DNA from: Aquimarina mycalae | GTDB taxonomy: Bacteria > Bacteroidota > Bacteroidia > Flavobacteriales > Flavobacteriaceae | Reading direction: 5' to 3' | Assembly (NCBI RefSeq): GCF_029906345.1 | Contig: NZ_JARYGY010000005.1 | Coordinates: 186,001 to 250,000, forward strand | DNA length: 64,000 bases | Part shown: piece after piece, positions 17,562 to 26,485 of the stretch | Layout of the letters: the number at the start of each line of letters is the position of its first letter | How positions within the stretch are numbered: the first letter of the stretch is position 1 | Notes under the pieces: generated by a model | Seen by the model: the letters and a program-made list of their open reading frames with translations, nothing else | Databases searched by the model: none | What the model was told of the DNA's origin: nothing | Program-made: the position numbers and the translations under genes

Positions 17562-17569
17562 TACCTTAG
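17562..17569 (+). promoter_or_regulatory. Near-consensus -7 element TACCTTAG
   Basis: TACCTTAG differs from TAnnTTTG at one base and lies 15 bases before the first gene of the SRPBCC-SDR-photolyase operon. Confidence 0.4.
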
Positions 17570-17584
17570 CAAAAAAGGTGCAAA

Positions 17585-18079
17585 ATGAAAATATACACTC
17601 TAAAATCCAAACAATATCTTCCTATTTCAATTCAGGAAGCGTGGGATTTTCTCTCAGATCCTAAAAACCTAAAGACAATTACTCCAGAATATATGGGATT
17701 CCAGATTATATCTGGAGCTGACAGAAAAATGTATCCTGGACAGATTATTCAATACATAGTAACACCAGTTGCTGGTATAAAAAGTAAATGGGTTACAGAA
17801 ATTACCCATGCAGTAGACAAAGAATATTTTGTAGATGAACAGCGGTTCGGTCCGTATGCCTTATGGCATCATAAGCATTTTATCAAAGAAGTTCCTGGAG
17901 GTGTAGAAATGGAAGATATTATAGATTACAAAATACCTTTTGGCATTTTAGGACAACTTGTTCATCCTATTATTGTAAAACCAAAACTGAAAGAAATATT
18001 CAATTATCGCAGGGAAAAGTTAATACAACTTTTTGGGAAATTTGAAGCTAAACACACCAATAAAATCGAATTTATCTAA
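17585..18079 (+). CDS. SRPBCC (START-like) ligand-binding protein of the photolyase operon
   Basis: The 164-residue SRPBCC-fold protein shows a first strand and helix (YLPISIQEAWDFLSDPKNLKTITP), a central sheet (YPGQIIQYIVTPVAGIKSKWVTEI), and a C-terminal cavity helix (KPKLKEIFNYRREKLIQLFG), as in helix-grip proteins that bind hydrophobic ligands. It starts an operon with an SDR and a photolyase, an arrangement frequent in Flavobacteriaceae. The ligand is unknown. Confidence 0.82.
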   Translation: MKIYTLKSKQYLPISIQEAWDFLSDPKNLKTITPEYMGFQIISGADRKMYPGQIIQYIVTPVAGIKSKWVTEITHAVDKEYFVDEQRFGPYALWHHKHFIKEVPGGVEMEDIIDYKIPFGILGQLVHPIIVKPKLKEIFNYRREKLIQLFGKFEAKHTNKIEFI

Positions 18080-18099
18080 TTACACAAAGAAATGCACAC

Positions 18100-18798
18100 A
18101 TGAGAAAGAACATTTTACTTATCGGAGGTAGTCATGGAATAGGATTCGAAATTGCCTTAAAACTATACCGTGAACACACTATTTTTATTGCTTCCCGAAC
18201 TAGTGAAAATTTAGGAAATCTAGAAGTTACTCATATTCCTTATGATGCTTCCAAAGATGAAATAGATATTTCTCTTTTACCTGAAACTATTGATGGTTTC
18301 GTCTATTGTCCTGGAAGTATTAACCTAAAACCCTTCAACATGTTAGATCCCAAAACATTTGAAGAAGACATGCAAATTAATTTTATGTTTCTGGTTAGAA
18401 TTATACATTCGCTATTACCTAAATTAAAAAAATCTGAACAAGCAAGTTTAATTTTCTTTAGTACAGTTGCTGTAAAAATTGGTATGCCTTTTCATACTAG
18501 TATTGCTGCAGCAAAAGGAGCAATAGAAGGTTTTGCTAAAGCTTTAGCCGCAGAATATGCTCCTAATTTTAGAGTAAATGTAATCGCTCCGTCATTAACA
18601 GATACTACATTAGCGAAAAGATTGTTAAGCAACGATAAAAAGAAAGAACTAATGAATCAACGTCATCCTTTAAAACGTGTTGGCCATGCAGAAGATATTG
18701 CCAACATAGCTGCTTTTTTATTAAGCGATCAAAGCAGTTGGATAACGGGTCAAGTAATCGGTGTAGATGGAGGAATGTCTACTCTTAATATTAACTAA
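18100..18798 (+). CDS. Short-chain dehydrogenase-like protein with the catalytic Tyr replaced
   Basis: The 232-residue protein has the SDR Rossmann fold: LIGGSHGIGFEIAL (TGxxxGIG-type motif, 6-19) and YCPGSI in place of NNAG. The substrate region FFSTVAVKIGMPFHTSIAAAKGA contains the Ser and the Lys139. The position four before that Lys, where the catalytic Tyr sits in YxxxK, is Ile135. The C-terminal GQVIGVDGGMST motif is intact. It is therefore either a non-classical reductase or a binding protein. It lies 20 bases after the SRPBCC gene and 2 bases before the photolyase gene, so all three are co-translated. Confidence 0.82.
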   Translation: MRKNILLIGGSHGIGFEIALKLYREHTIFIASRTSENLGNLEVTHIPYDASKDEIDISLLPETIDGFVYCPGSINLKPFNMLDPKTFEEDMQINFMFLVRIIHSLLPKLKKSEQASLIFFSTVAVKIGMPFHTSIAAAKGAIEGFAKALAAEYAPNFRVNVIAPSLTDTTLAKRLLSNDKKKELMNQRHPLKRVGHAEDIANIAAFLLSDQSSWITGQVIGVDGGMSTLNIN

Positions 18799-18800
18799 CT

Positions 18801-20114
18801 ATGTCTAAAGTCATAAATCTGTTTTGGTTTCGTAGAGATCTAAGATTAGATGATAATATTGGTTTACTTCATGCCTTGCAAAGCGGTATTCCTGTTTTGC
18901 CTATTTTCATTTTTGATAAAGAAATTCTTGATAAACTTCCTAAGAATGATTCCAGAGTTTCTTTTATTTTCGAGACATTATTGACTATTAAAAAAGAGCT
19001 TACGCATAAACACAATAGCTCTTTAGGAATGTTTTATGGCGATCCAAAAGATATTTTTAATACTATTTTAAAAAATAAAGATTATAATATCAATGCGGTA
19101 TATACAAACGAAGATTATGAACCATATGCCATTAAACGTGATCACGAAATCAAAAACTTACTAAGTAATAACAACATCACTTTCTATTCTTTTAAAGATC
19201 AAGTGATTTTTTCGAAAAATGAAATTGTAAAAGCGAACGGTGATCCATATGTAGTATATACTCCTTACAAAAACAAGTGGAAAGAACATTTTAACCCATC
19301 TAAATTAAAAGTTTATAAAACTGAAGGTTTTCTGGAAAAATTCATCAAAATCAAAGATCTTCCAGAAGTATCTTTAGAAGAAATGGGGTTTTATAAATCC
19401 ACATTAAAAGTTTTGCCCTACACCTTAACACCTACCCTTATAGAAAACTATGAAAACACCAGAGATTATCCTTCGATAAAGAATGGAACATCAAGACTAG
19501 GTCCTCACCTACGTTTTGGAACTGTAGGTATCAGAACGATTGTTAAACAAGCTATAGAAGAAAAGAATGAAGTATTTTGGTCAGAGTTAATCTGGCGAGA
19601 GTTTTTTATGCAAATTTTATGGCATTTTCCACATACTAAAGAAAAATCTTTTAGGCCAAAATATGATCGCATCGAATGGCGAAACAATGAGGATGAATTC
19701 ACAGCTTGGAAAAAAGGTGAAACAGGGTATCCTTTAGTAGATGCAGGAATGAGAGAATTAAATCAAACAGGATTTATGCATAATCGAGTTAGAATGCTAG
19801 TTGCAAGCTTTTTATGCAAACACCTGCTTATCGACTGGCGTTGGGGAGAAGCATATTTTGCAGAGAAACTATTAGATTATGATATGTCTGCCAATATAGG
19901 TAATTGGCAATGGGCAGCGGGATCTGGAGTAGATGCAGCTCCATATTTTAGAATCTTTAACCCAACAACACAAGTCACCAAATTTGATAAAAAACTAATA
20001 TATATAAATCAATGGGTGAAAGATCTTAACGAGTTAACATACCCAAAACCAATAGTTGATCATAAATTTGCAAGAGAACGTTGTCTCAAAATTTATAAAG
20101 AAGCAGTGGGTTAA
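18801..20114 (+). CDS. phrB: Deoxyribodipyrimidine photolyase / cryptochrome family
   Basis: The 437-residue flavoprotein uses blue light to split cyclobutane pyrimidine dimers. The N-terminal antenna domain starts LFWFRRDLRLDDNIGL. The FAD-binding domain shows WSELIWREFFMQIL, the signature GYPLVDAGMRELNQTGFMHNR and RMLVASFLCKHLLIDWRWGE, LLDYDMSANIGNWQWAAGSG and DAAPYFRIFNP. The tryptophans of the electron-transfer chain appear present. Length and motifs match class I CPD photolyases, but a (6-4) or cryptochrome role cannot be excluded by eye. It ends the SRPBCC-SDR-photolyase operon. Confidence 0.92.
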   Translation: MSKVINLFWFRRDLRLDDNIGLLHALQSGIPVLPIFIFDKEILDKLPKNDSRVSFIFETLLTIKKELTHKHNSSLGMFYGDPKDIFNTILKNKDYNINAVYTNEDYEPYAIKRDHEIKNLLSNNNITFYSFKDQVIFSKNEIVKANGDPYVVYTPYKNKWKEHFNPSKLKVYKTEGFLEKFIKIKDLPEVSLEEMGFYKSTLKVLPYTLTPTLIENYENTRDYPSIKNGTSRLGPHLRFGTVGIRTIVKQAIEEKNEVFWSELIWREFFMQILWHFPHTKEKSFRPKYDRIEWRNNEDEFTAWKKGETGYPLVDAGMRELNQTGFMHNRVRMLVASFLCKHLLIDWRWGEAYFAEKLLDYDMSANIGNWQWAAGSGVDAAPYFRIFNPTTQVTKFDKKLIYINQWVKDLNELTYPKPIVDHKFARERCLKIYKEAVG

Positions 20115-20209
20115 CTTTAAATTATAACATTTCTTTAAAATTATGAATTGAAGTTTTTTGTAATTTAATAGCATCGCAAATCCATTACAAACCAATAAAC
20201 TCCGAACCA

Positions 20210-20578
20210 ATGAATACACAAGAAGTAGCCAACCGTTTAGTAGAACTTTGCCGTCAAGGAGAAAACATGCAAGCTTTAAAAGAACTATATGATGACAATA
20301 TAGTAAGTAAGGAAATGCCTGGAGCACCTAATTCTATTACTAGTGGGAAAGATGCAGTCACTAAAAAAAGTCAGGATTGGTACGCTACTGTAGAAGAATT
20401 TCATGGTGGTGAAATTTCAGATCCTATTGTAGCCGAAAATCATTTTTCATGCAAAATGAAAATGGACTGTACTTTTAAAGGACAAGGTCGCATGCAAATT
20501 GAAGAACTTGCTGTGTACAATGTAAACAATGGTAAAATAACTGAAGAGCAATTTTTCTATTCTATGCCCACTCAGTAA
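20210..20578 (+). CDS. SnoaL-like / nuclear transport factor 2 fold protein
   Basis: The 122 residues have the NTF2-like layout: an N-terminal helix (TQEVANRLVELCRQGENMQALKEL), the Y-D-D-N segment of the first turn, then a curved sheet (FHGGEISDPIVAENHFSCKMKMD; MQIEELAVYNVNNGKITEEQFFY). These cone-shaped proteins are small enzymes or binding proteins; the active-site polar residues are not diagnostic. It is monocistronic, with a terminator right after its stop. The function is unknown. Confidence 0.78.
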   Translation: MNTQEVANRLVELCRQGENMQALKELYDDNIVSKEMPGAPNSITSGKDAVTKKSQDWYATVEEFHGGEISDPIVAENHFSCKMKMDCTFKGQGRMQIEELAVYNVNNGKITEEQFFYSMPTQ

Positions 20579-20590
20579 AACAATACAAAT

Positions 20591-20622
20591 AAAAAATCAG
20601 ACTTATTCTAGTCTGATTTTTT
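20591..20622. terminator. Bidirectional terminator between the SnoaL-like and LysR genes
   Basis: AAAAAATCAGACT (20591-20603) pairs perfectly with AGTCTGATTTTTT (20610-20622) around a 6-base loop. The two genes converge on it. Confidence 0.9.
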
Positions 20623-20627
20623 ATTTG

Positions 20628-21506
20628 TTACAGAAATCTTTTCACCTTATTCAAAGCAGGATTCCGATTATCTTCTTTCCAAATGACTGACAATGCTGCC
20701 CGTTGCGGAATTTTTGGTATTTCTAAAAATTTTACATTTAAATCAAATCCATATTGCAAAGATGTAGGCACTATCGCAACGCCTAACCCGCTTTCTACTA
20801 ACTTAAAAATTGTTTGTGCGTGTACCGATTTATGAGATACAATAGGTGTAAATCCTTTATCTTCACAAATACTCATAATCTTATCATAATAAAGTGAGCT
20901 GTAATCAGAAGAGAATAAAACAAAATGTTCTTCTGCTACTTGAGCTATACTTTTAAAATTTTCGCTATTCAATACATGATCTTTTGGCAAGACTAATGAA
21001 AACGTATCTGTTTGTACAGCTTTTATACTCAATCCATCAGGAACTCTTGCTAACCTAACAAACCCTATATCTAATTCGTCACTAACAATTGCTTTCACTT
21101 GATCATAATTAGACATTTCTTCCAAACTAAACTGTATTTTAGGAAACTCTTTATCAGCTTGAACCAAAAGCTCTGGAATAACTGTTTGAATAGCAGAGCC
21201 TAAAAAACCAATTCTAACCTCTCCTTCACTTCCTGCATCAATTAACGCAGTCTGTTTGACGGTAAAATTAATATGATTAAAAATATATTCTATTTCTTTT
21301 TTAAGATATTCTCCAGCCACAGTTAATCTTACATTTCTTTTATTTCTGATAAACAGTTCTGCCCCTATGATTTCTTCCATTTGTTTGATCTGTCTACTCA
21401 ATCCAGGTTGCGAAATAAAAAGTCGTTCTGCTGCTTTTCTAAAATGCAATTCTTCAGCTACAGCCAAAAAATAAGTAAAATGACGTAACTCCAATTGATA
21501 ACTCAT
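20628..21506 (-). CDS. LysR-family regulator divergent from the hut operon
   Basis: The 292-residue protein has an N-terminal winged HTH (LRHFTYFLAVAEELHFRKAAERLFISQPGLSRQIKQME, residues 7-45) and an effector-binding domain of periplasmic-binding type (GEVRIGFLGSAIQTVIP onward). It is transcribed away from hutH with 84 bases between starts, the classical position for a LysR activator of the neighbouring operon. Hut operons in other bacteria are mostly controlled by HutC (GntR) or HutP, so a LysR regulator is a lineage-specific arrangement. Control by urocanate or histidine is inference. Confidence 0.88.
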   Translation of the reverse strand: MSYQLELRHFTYFLAVAEELHFRKAAERLFISQPGLSRQIKQMEEIIGAELFIRNKRNVRLTVAGEYLKKEIEYIFNHINFTVKQTALIDAGSEGEVRIGFLGSAIQTVIPELLVQADKEFPKIQFSLEEMSNYDQVKAIVSDELDIGFVRLARVPDGLSIKAVQTDTFSLVLPKDHVLNSENFKSIAQVAEEHFVLFSSDYSSLYYDKIMSICEDKGFTPIVSHKSVHAQTIFKLVESGLGVAIVPTSLQYGFDLNVKFLEIPKIPQRAALSVIWKEDNRNPALNKVKRFL

Positions 21507-21530
21507 AGTTATTAATAATTGATAAAATTA

Positions 21531-21565
21531 GTATTTCTAAGTATTAAAAATACATATTATCTTAG
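21531..21565. promoter_or_regulatory. hut control region: GTATTT-N11-AAATAC dyad and -7-like TATCTTAG
   Basis: GTATTT (21531-21536) and AAATAC (21548-21553) are inverted with an 11-base gap, as in the T-N11-A core of LysR boxes. TATCTTAG (21558-21565) is one base from TAnnTTTG and lies 25 bases before hutH. The dyad sits just upstream of it, where an activator would bind. Confidence 0.5.
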
Positions 21566-21590
21566 TCTATACAAATAAGAACAGATTAAA

Positions 21591-23171
21591 ATGTCCAAAA
21601 TATCAAACCAATTCCTATTCGGAGAAGATTATTTAACAGCTGGGATCGCCATAAAAATAGCTTCAGGCACAGTTAAAGGCATCATTTCTGAAACGAATCG
21701 AGAAAAAATTAGAAAAAGTCGCCAGGTAGTTGAAAACATTGTAGATAAAGGTCATCCAGTATATGGTATAAATACAGGTTTTGGCCCTCTGTGTACCACT
21801 ATGATTTCCAAAGAAGAGACAAAAATCCTCCAATCAAACATTTTACAAAGTCATAGTGTTGGTGTTGGTGAGCCGATTGATACTGAAATTGCTAAGCTCA
21901 TGCTGATTCTAAAGTTGCAATCACTATCTAAAGGATATTCTGGTATTGCAGAAAGTACATTGGATCGTATACTTTGGCATATTGACAATGATGCTATCCC
22001 TGTTGTTCCTTCACAAGGTTCTGTAGGTGCTTCTGGAGATTTAGCTCCATTATCTCATTTATTTTTACCATTAATAGGCTTAGGAAAAGTTAACTACCAA
22101 AGTAAAGAAATCAGTACTTCTTCGCTTTTTGAAATAACCAATCTCACAACATTAGATTTAGGTCCAAAAGAGGGGCTCGCCTTGATTAACGGAACTCAAT
22201 TCATTGCTGCTCATGCTGTAAAAGTGGTTGAAAAACTACATAGTTGCCTTTCGCAAGCTGATATTATTGGAGCAATGATGATAGAAGGGTTACAGGGTTC
22301 GGTAAAGCCTTTTTATAATGAATTGCATGAATTAAGGCCATTTAAAGGAAATATCCACGTAGCTTCCAGAGTGAAATCTTTGTTAAAAGGATCTGAAATT
22401 ATGGAAGATCATATTGATTGCGATCGTGTTCAGGATCCATATTCATTAAGGTGTATACCGCAAGTACACGGAGCATCTAGAAATGCTTGGTTACATCTTA
22501 AAGAATTAGTAGAAATCGAATTAAACTCTGTTACAGATAATCCAATAATCATTAACGAAGACCTTACCATTAGTGGAGGTAGTTTTCATGGTCAACCACT
22601 TGCTATGGCAATCGATTATGCGTGTTTGGCTGCTTCGGAAATCGGAAATATTTCAGATCGAAGAATTTACTTAGCATTAGAAGGTAATTCTCCTGGGGTC
22701 CCTAAATTACTAATGGAAGATACAGGTATCAATTCAGGATATATGATATTACAATATACTACTGCTGCATTAGCTAGTGAAAACAAAGGGTTATGTTTCC
22801 CTTCAAGTGCAGATAGTATACCTACATCTTTAGGACAAGAAGATCATGTAAGTATGGGATCTATTGGTGGTAGAAAAGCTTTAAGAGTAATCGAAAATGT
22901 AGAAAAAATACTTGCTATAGAACTATTGACTGCCGCACAAGCTTTTGAATTCAGAAAACCAATGAAATCAGGAGTAATTCTTGACGAAATTCATAAAGCT
23001 ATTCGCAAAAAAGTTTCTTTCGCAGAAAAAGATCGTGTTTTTGCAGATGATATAGAAAAAGGAATTGATATCATTAAAAACAAAACTATCATTATACTAG
23101 CAAATGAAGTCGCCAAAAAAGAGAGCTTAACTTTAGAAACAAAATTCTCTGGTCAATTTGAAACTTATTAA
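21591..23171 (+). CDS. hutH: Histidine ammonia-lyase
   Basis: This enzyme deaminates L-histidine to urocanate, the first step of histidine use. The 526 residues carry the MIO-forming triad Ala147-Ser148-Gly149 inside GSVGASGDLAPLSH, plus an N-terminal active-site Tyr in VYGINTGFGPL and the NGTQF segment near 200. The length is slightly above the 500-510 common for HutH. It is first in hutHIUG; hutI begins one base after its stop. Confidence 0.96.
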   Translation: MSKISNQFLFGEDYLTAGIAIKIASGTVKGIISETNREKIRKSRQVVENIVDKGHPVYGINTGFGPLCTTMISKEETKILQSNILQSHSVGVGEPIDTEIAKLMLILKLQSLSKGYSGIAESTLDRILWHIDNDAIPVVPSQGSVGASGDLAPLSHLFLPLIGLGKVNYQSKEISTSSLFEITNLTTLDLGPKEGLALINGTQFIAAHAVKVVEKLHSCLSQADIIGAMMIEGLQGSVKPFYNELHELRPFKGNIHVASRVKSLLKGSEIMEDHIDCDRVQDPYSLRCIPQVHGASRNAWLHLKELVEIELNSVTDNPIIINEDLTISGGSFHGQPLAMAIDYACLAASEIGNISDRRIYLALEGNSPGVPKLLMEDTGINSGYMILQYTTAALASENKGLCFPSSADSIPTSLGQEDHVSMGSIGGRKALRVIENVEKILAIELLTAAQAFEFRKPMKSGVILDEIHKAIRKKVSFAEKDRVFADDIEKGIDIIKNKTIIILANEVAKKESLTLETKFSGQFETY

Positions 23172-23172
23172 G

Positions 23173-24426
23173 ATGACAAAATATAAACTTATTGGACCTA
23201 TTAGCCAATTACTACCTATGAATGGTTTACCACTCAAAGGTGCCTTACAAGATAAAGACCTTCCTGTAATTAATAATGCAGGAATTCTTACAGAAGGTGA
23301 ATACATTCATTCTATCGGGACATATAGTGATTTAGTAGAAGTTGCAAACAGTCTGGATGCAGAAATTGTAAAGCTTCAATCCGATTATGTATGTTTACCA
23401 GGATTCATAGATGTACATACACATATTTGTTTCTCTGGATCCAGAGCAAACGATTATGCTATGCGCAATTCGGGGAAAACATATTTAGAAATTGCGAAAG
23501 CAGGTGGGGGAATCTGGGATACAGTAACTAACACCAGAACAGCGGATCAACAAGAGCTTTCGCAAGGAATTACTAAAAGAGCTAACCAGCTTCTTAAAAA
23601 AGGAATTACAACTGTCGAGGTTAAAAGTGGTTATGGATTATCTATAGAAGAAGAGCTTAAGATGTTAAGAGCCATCAAAGAAGCTAGCTTACATTTAGAG
23701 TCGGATCTAATTCCTACCTGTTTAGCTGCACATATGTTACCTAAAGACTATGAAGGTACTCACCAAGAGTATTTAGCAGAGATCTCTTCTACCCTATTTC
23801 CAATACTAAAATCAGAACATCTAACTAACAGAATTGATGCCTTTATAGAACAAAGTGCGTTTTCAAAAGAAGATATACATCCTTATTTTCAAAAAGCTAC
23901 AGAAATGGGGTTTGATATCACTGTTCATGCCGATCAATTTACTCCTGGCGGTAGTGAAATAGCCGTAGCTTTTAAAGCTGTTAGTGCAGATCATCTTGAA
24001 GCTAGTACTGATAAGGAAATCAAAATATTAGCAGATAGTGATGTAATATCAGTTGCACTTCCTGGAGCTTCTATTGGATTAGGATGTAGTTTTACTCCTG
24101 CTCGCAAAATTTTGGATGCTGGAGGTGCTCTAGCAATTGCTAGTGACTGGAATCCTGGATCGGCACCAATGGGTGATTTATTGACTCAAGCTTGTATATT
24201 AGGGACATTCGAAAAATTAAGTAATGCAGAAATACTTGCAGGTATCACGTATAGAGCATCTGCTGCACTAAAACTAGAAGATCGCGGTACACTCGCCTCC
24301 AGAAAGTTAGCAGATTTTTGCCTTTTTCCAATTAATCATTACAATGAAATTCTATACCATCAAGGTAAACTTACTCCTTCACAAGTTTGGAAACGTGGAG
24401 ATGTAACCTACATTGATAAACATTAA
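23173..24426 (+). CDS. hutI: Imidazolonepropionase
   Basis: This enzyme hydrolyses 4-imidazolone-5-propionate to N-formimidoyl-L-glutamate, step three of the pathway. From ATG 23173 the protein has 417 residues. A TTG at 23158 would extend it by five residues into hutH, but the ATG one base after the hutH stop is better placed. The amidohydrolase metal ligands are visible: His82 and His84 in DVHTHICF, His252 in VHADQF, and a later Asp in SDWNPGSAP. Substrate-pocket residues in KSGYGLSIEEELKMLRAI are conserved. Confidence 0.95.
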   Translation: MTKYKLIGPISQLLPMNGLPLKGALQDKDLPVINNAGILTEGEYIHSIGTYSDLVEVANSLDAEIVKLQSDYVCLPGFIDVHTHICFSGSRANDYAMRNSGKTYLEIAKAGGGIWDTVTNTRTADQQELSQGITKRANQLLKKGITTVEVKSGYGLSIEEELKMLRAIKEASLHLESDLIPTCLAAHMLPKDYEGTHQEYLAEISSTLFPILKSEHLTNRIDAFIEQSAFSKEDIHPYFQKATEMGFDITVHADQFTPGGSEIAVAFKAVSADHLEASTDKEIKILADSDVISVALPGASIGLGCSFTPARKILDAGGALAIASDWNPGSAPMGDLLTQACILGTFEKLSNAEILAGITYRASAALKLEDRGTLASRKLADFCLFPINHYNEILYHQGKLTPSQVWKRGDVTYIDKH

Positions 24427-24443
24427 AGATTTAAAAAAGTAGT

Positions 24444-26447
24444 ATGACCACTTTCAAAGAACAAATAATAGCTGGAATCCCAACAATACTTCCTCCAAAA
24501 AAAAGCCTAAGTACTAAAATAAGTCGCGCTCCAAAGCGAAAGCAAATCTTATCGGTAGATGAAAAGAAGCTTGCGCTTAGAAATGCTCTGAGATATTTTC
24601 CATCAAAATGGCACAAAGAACTAGCAAAAGAGTTTCTTGAAGAACTTAATGAATACGGTCGAATCTACATGTATCGGTTTATGCCAGATTATGAGATATA
24701 CGCAAGGCCAATTACTGAATATCCAGCGCTTACCTCTCAGGCTGCAGGAATTATGTTGATGATACAAAACAATCTAGATCCAGCAGTTGCACAACATCCA
24801 TATGAGTTAATTACTTATGGAGGAAATGGAGCTGTGTTTCAGAATTGGGCACAATACCTGATCACGATGCATTATCTTGCAACCATGACCGAAGAGCAAA
24901 CACTACATATGTATTCAGGTCATCCAATGGGTTTATTTCCTTCATCTAAAGAAGCTCCAAGAGTTGTTGTTACAAACGGAATGATGATTCCAAATTACTC
25001 TAAACCTGATGATTGGGAAAAATACAATGCATTAGGCGTAACTCAATATGGTCAAATGACGGCTGGAAGTTATATGTATATTGGTCCGCAAGGAATCGTT
25101 CATGGAACGACGATTACGGTAATGAATGCATTTAGAAAAACATTAACACCAAAAGAGGATTCAGCCGGAAAAGTCTTTTTGACAGCTGGTTTAGGAGGAA
25201 TGAGTGGTGCACAACCCAAAGCTGGTAATATCGCAAGATGTATAACTGTTTGTGCTGAAGTAAATCCAGATGCAGCAGAAAAGCGTTTTGAACAAGGTTG
25301 GGTAGACGAAATTATTGACAATCTAAATGGTTTGGTTAAAAGAGTTCAAAAGGCAATTCTTAATTCTGAAGTAGTTTCTATCGCATATAAAGGAAATATC
25401 GTTGATGTCTGGGAACGGTTTTATGATGAAAACATATATATCCATCTTGGATCTGATCAAACATCTTTGCATAATCCATGGTCAGGCGGATATTATCCCG
25501 CAGGATTAAGTTATGAAGAAGCTAACATAATGATTGCGAATGATCCTGACAGTTTTAAAATAAAAGTTCAAGAATCTTTAAGAAGGCAAGCCACTGCTAT
25601 CAATAAACATACAGCAAAGGGTACGTATTTTTTCGATTATGGAAATGCATTTTTACTAGAGGCTTCTCGTGCAGGAGCTGATGTGATGGCTGCTAATGGA
25701 ATAGATTTTAAATATCCATCCTATGTTCAAGACATTTTAGGTCCTATGTGCTTTGATTATGGTTTTGGACCTTTCAGATGGGTTTGTACTTCGGGTAAAA
25801 CAGAAGATCTAAATACAACAGATCAGATAGCTATCGAAGTAATGCGAGAAATTAAAAATTCAGCACCCGAAGAAATTCAACAACAAATGCAGGATAATAT
25901 CACCTGGATTAGTGAAGCAAAGCTAAATAAGCTCGTTGTTGGCTCTCAAGCTCGAATTCTATATGCAGATGCCGAAGGAAGAACAAAGATCGCAGAAGCA
26001 TTTAATAAAGCTATTAAATCAGGCGATATATCTGCTCCTGTAGTTTTAGGAAGAGATCATCACGATGTCAGTGGAACAGATTCTCCTTATCGAGAAACCA
26101 GTAATATTTATGACGGAAGTAAATTCACCGCCGATATGGCAATCCACAACGTTATTGGAGACAGTTTTAGAGGAGCCACTTGGGTATCCATCCATAATGG
26201 TGGTGGCGTTGGTTGGGGTGAAGTAATTAATGGAGGATTCGGACTTTTACTTGATGGTTCTAATGAAGCTTCGAAACGATTAAAAAACATGTTGTTTTAT
26301 GATGTTAATAATGGAATATCTCGAAGAAGTTGGGCTAGAAACGAAGAAGCATTGTTTGCTATTAAAAGAGAAATGGAACGTACACCAACACTTAAAGTAA
26401 CAATACCTAATAATTTAGAAAACAATATTTTAAATGATTTATTTTAA
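24444..26447 (+). CDS. hutU: Urocanate hydratase, long form
   Basis: This NAD-dependent enzyme adds water to urocanate to make imidazolone propionate, step two of the pathway. The 667 residues are about 110 longer than the E. coli/Pseudomonas-type enzyme (about 555). The extra length appears spread over an N-terminal extension of about 50 residues (including a basic segment, KISRAPKRKQ) and loops. NAD-site glycines are seen in TAGLGGMSGAQPKAG near 250, and GRDHHDVSGTDSPYRET near 535 is intact. It lies 17 bases after hutI. Long HutU forms are known from Bacteroidota. Confidence 0.93.
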   Translation: MTTFKEQIIAGIPTILPPKKSLSTKISRAPKRKQILSVDEKKLALRNALRYFPSKWHKELAKEFLEELNEYGRIYMYRFMPDYEIYARPITEYPALTSQAAGIMLMIQNNLDPAVAQHPYELITYGGNGAVFQNWAQYLITMHYLATMTEEQTLHMYSGHPMGLFPSSKEAPRVVVTNGMMIPNYSKPDDWEKYNALGVTQYGQMTAGSYMYIGPQGIVHGTTITVMNAFRKTLTPKEDSAGKVFLTAGLGGMSGAQPKAGNIARCITVCAEVNPDAAEKRFEQGWVDEIIDNLNGLVKRVQKAILNSEVVSIAYKGNIVDVWERFYDENIYIHLGSDQTSLHNPWSGGYYPAGLSYEEANIMIANDPDSFKIKVQESLRRQATAINKHTAKGTYFFDYGNAFLLEASRAGADVMAANGIDFKYPSYVQDILGPMCFDYGFGPFRWVCTSGKTEDLNTTDQIAIEVMREIKNSAPEEIQQQMQDNITWISEAKLNKLVVGSQARILYADAEGRTKIAEAFNKAIKSGDISAPVVLGRDHHDVSGTDSPYRETSNIYDGSKFTADMAIHNVIGDSFRGATWVSIHNGGGVGWGEVINGGFGLLLDGSNEASKRLKNMLFYDVNNGISRRSWARNEEALFAIKREMERTPTLKVTIPNNLENNILNDLF

Positions 26448-26485
26448 TTTAAAATATATTTTAAAAACAACACATTTCTAGTTTA

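Noticed and set aside
23158..23172. TTG start for hutI five codons earlier
   Set aside because: It would begin inside hutH; ATG 23173 is one base after the hutH stop and fits better.
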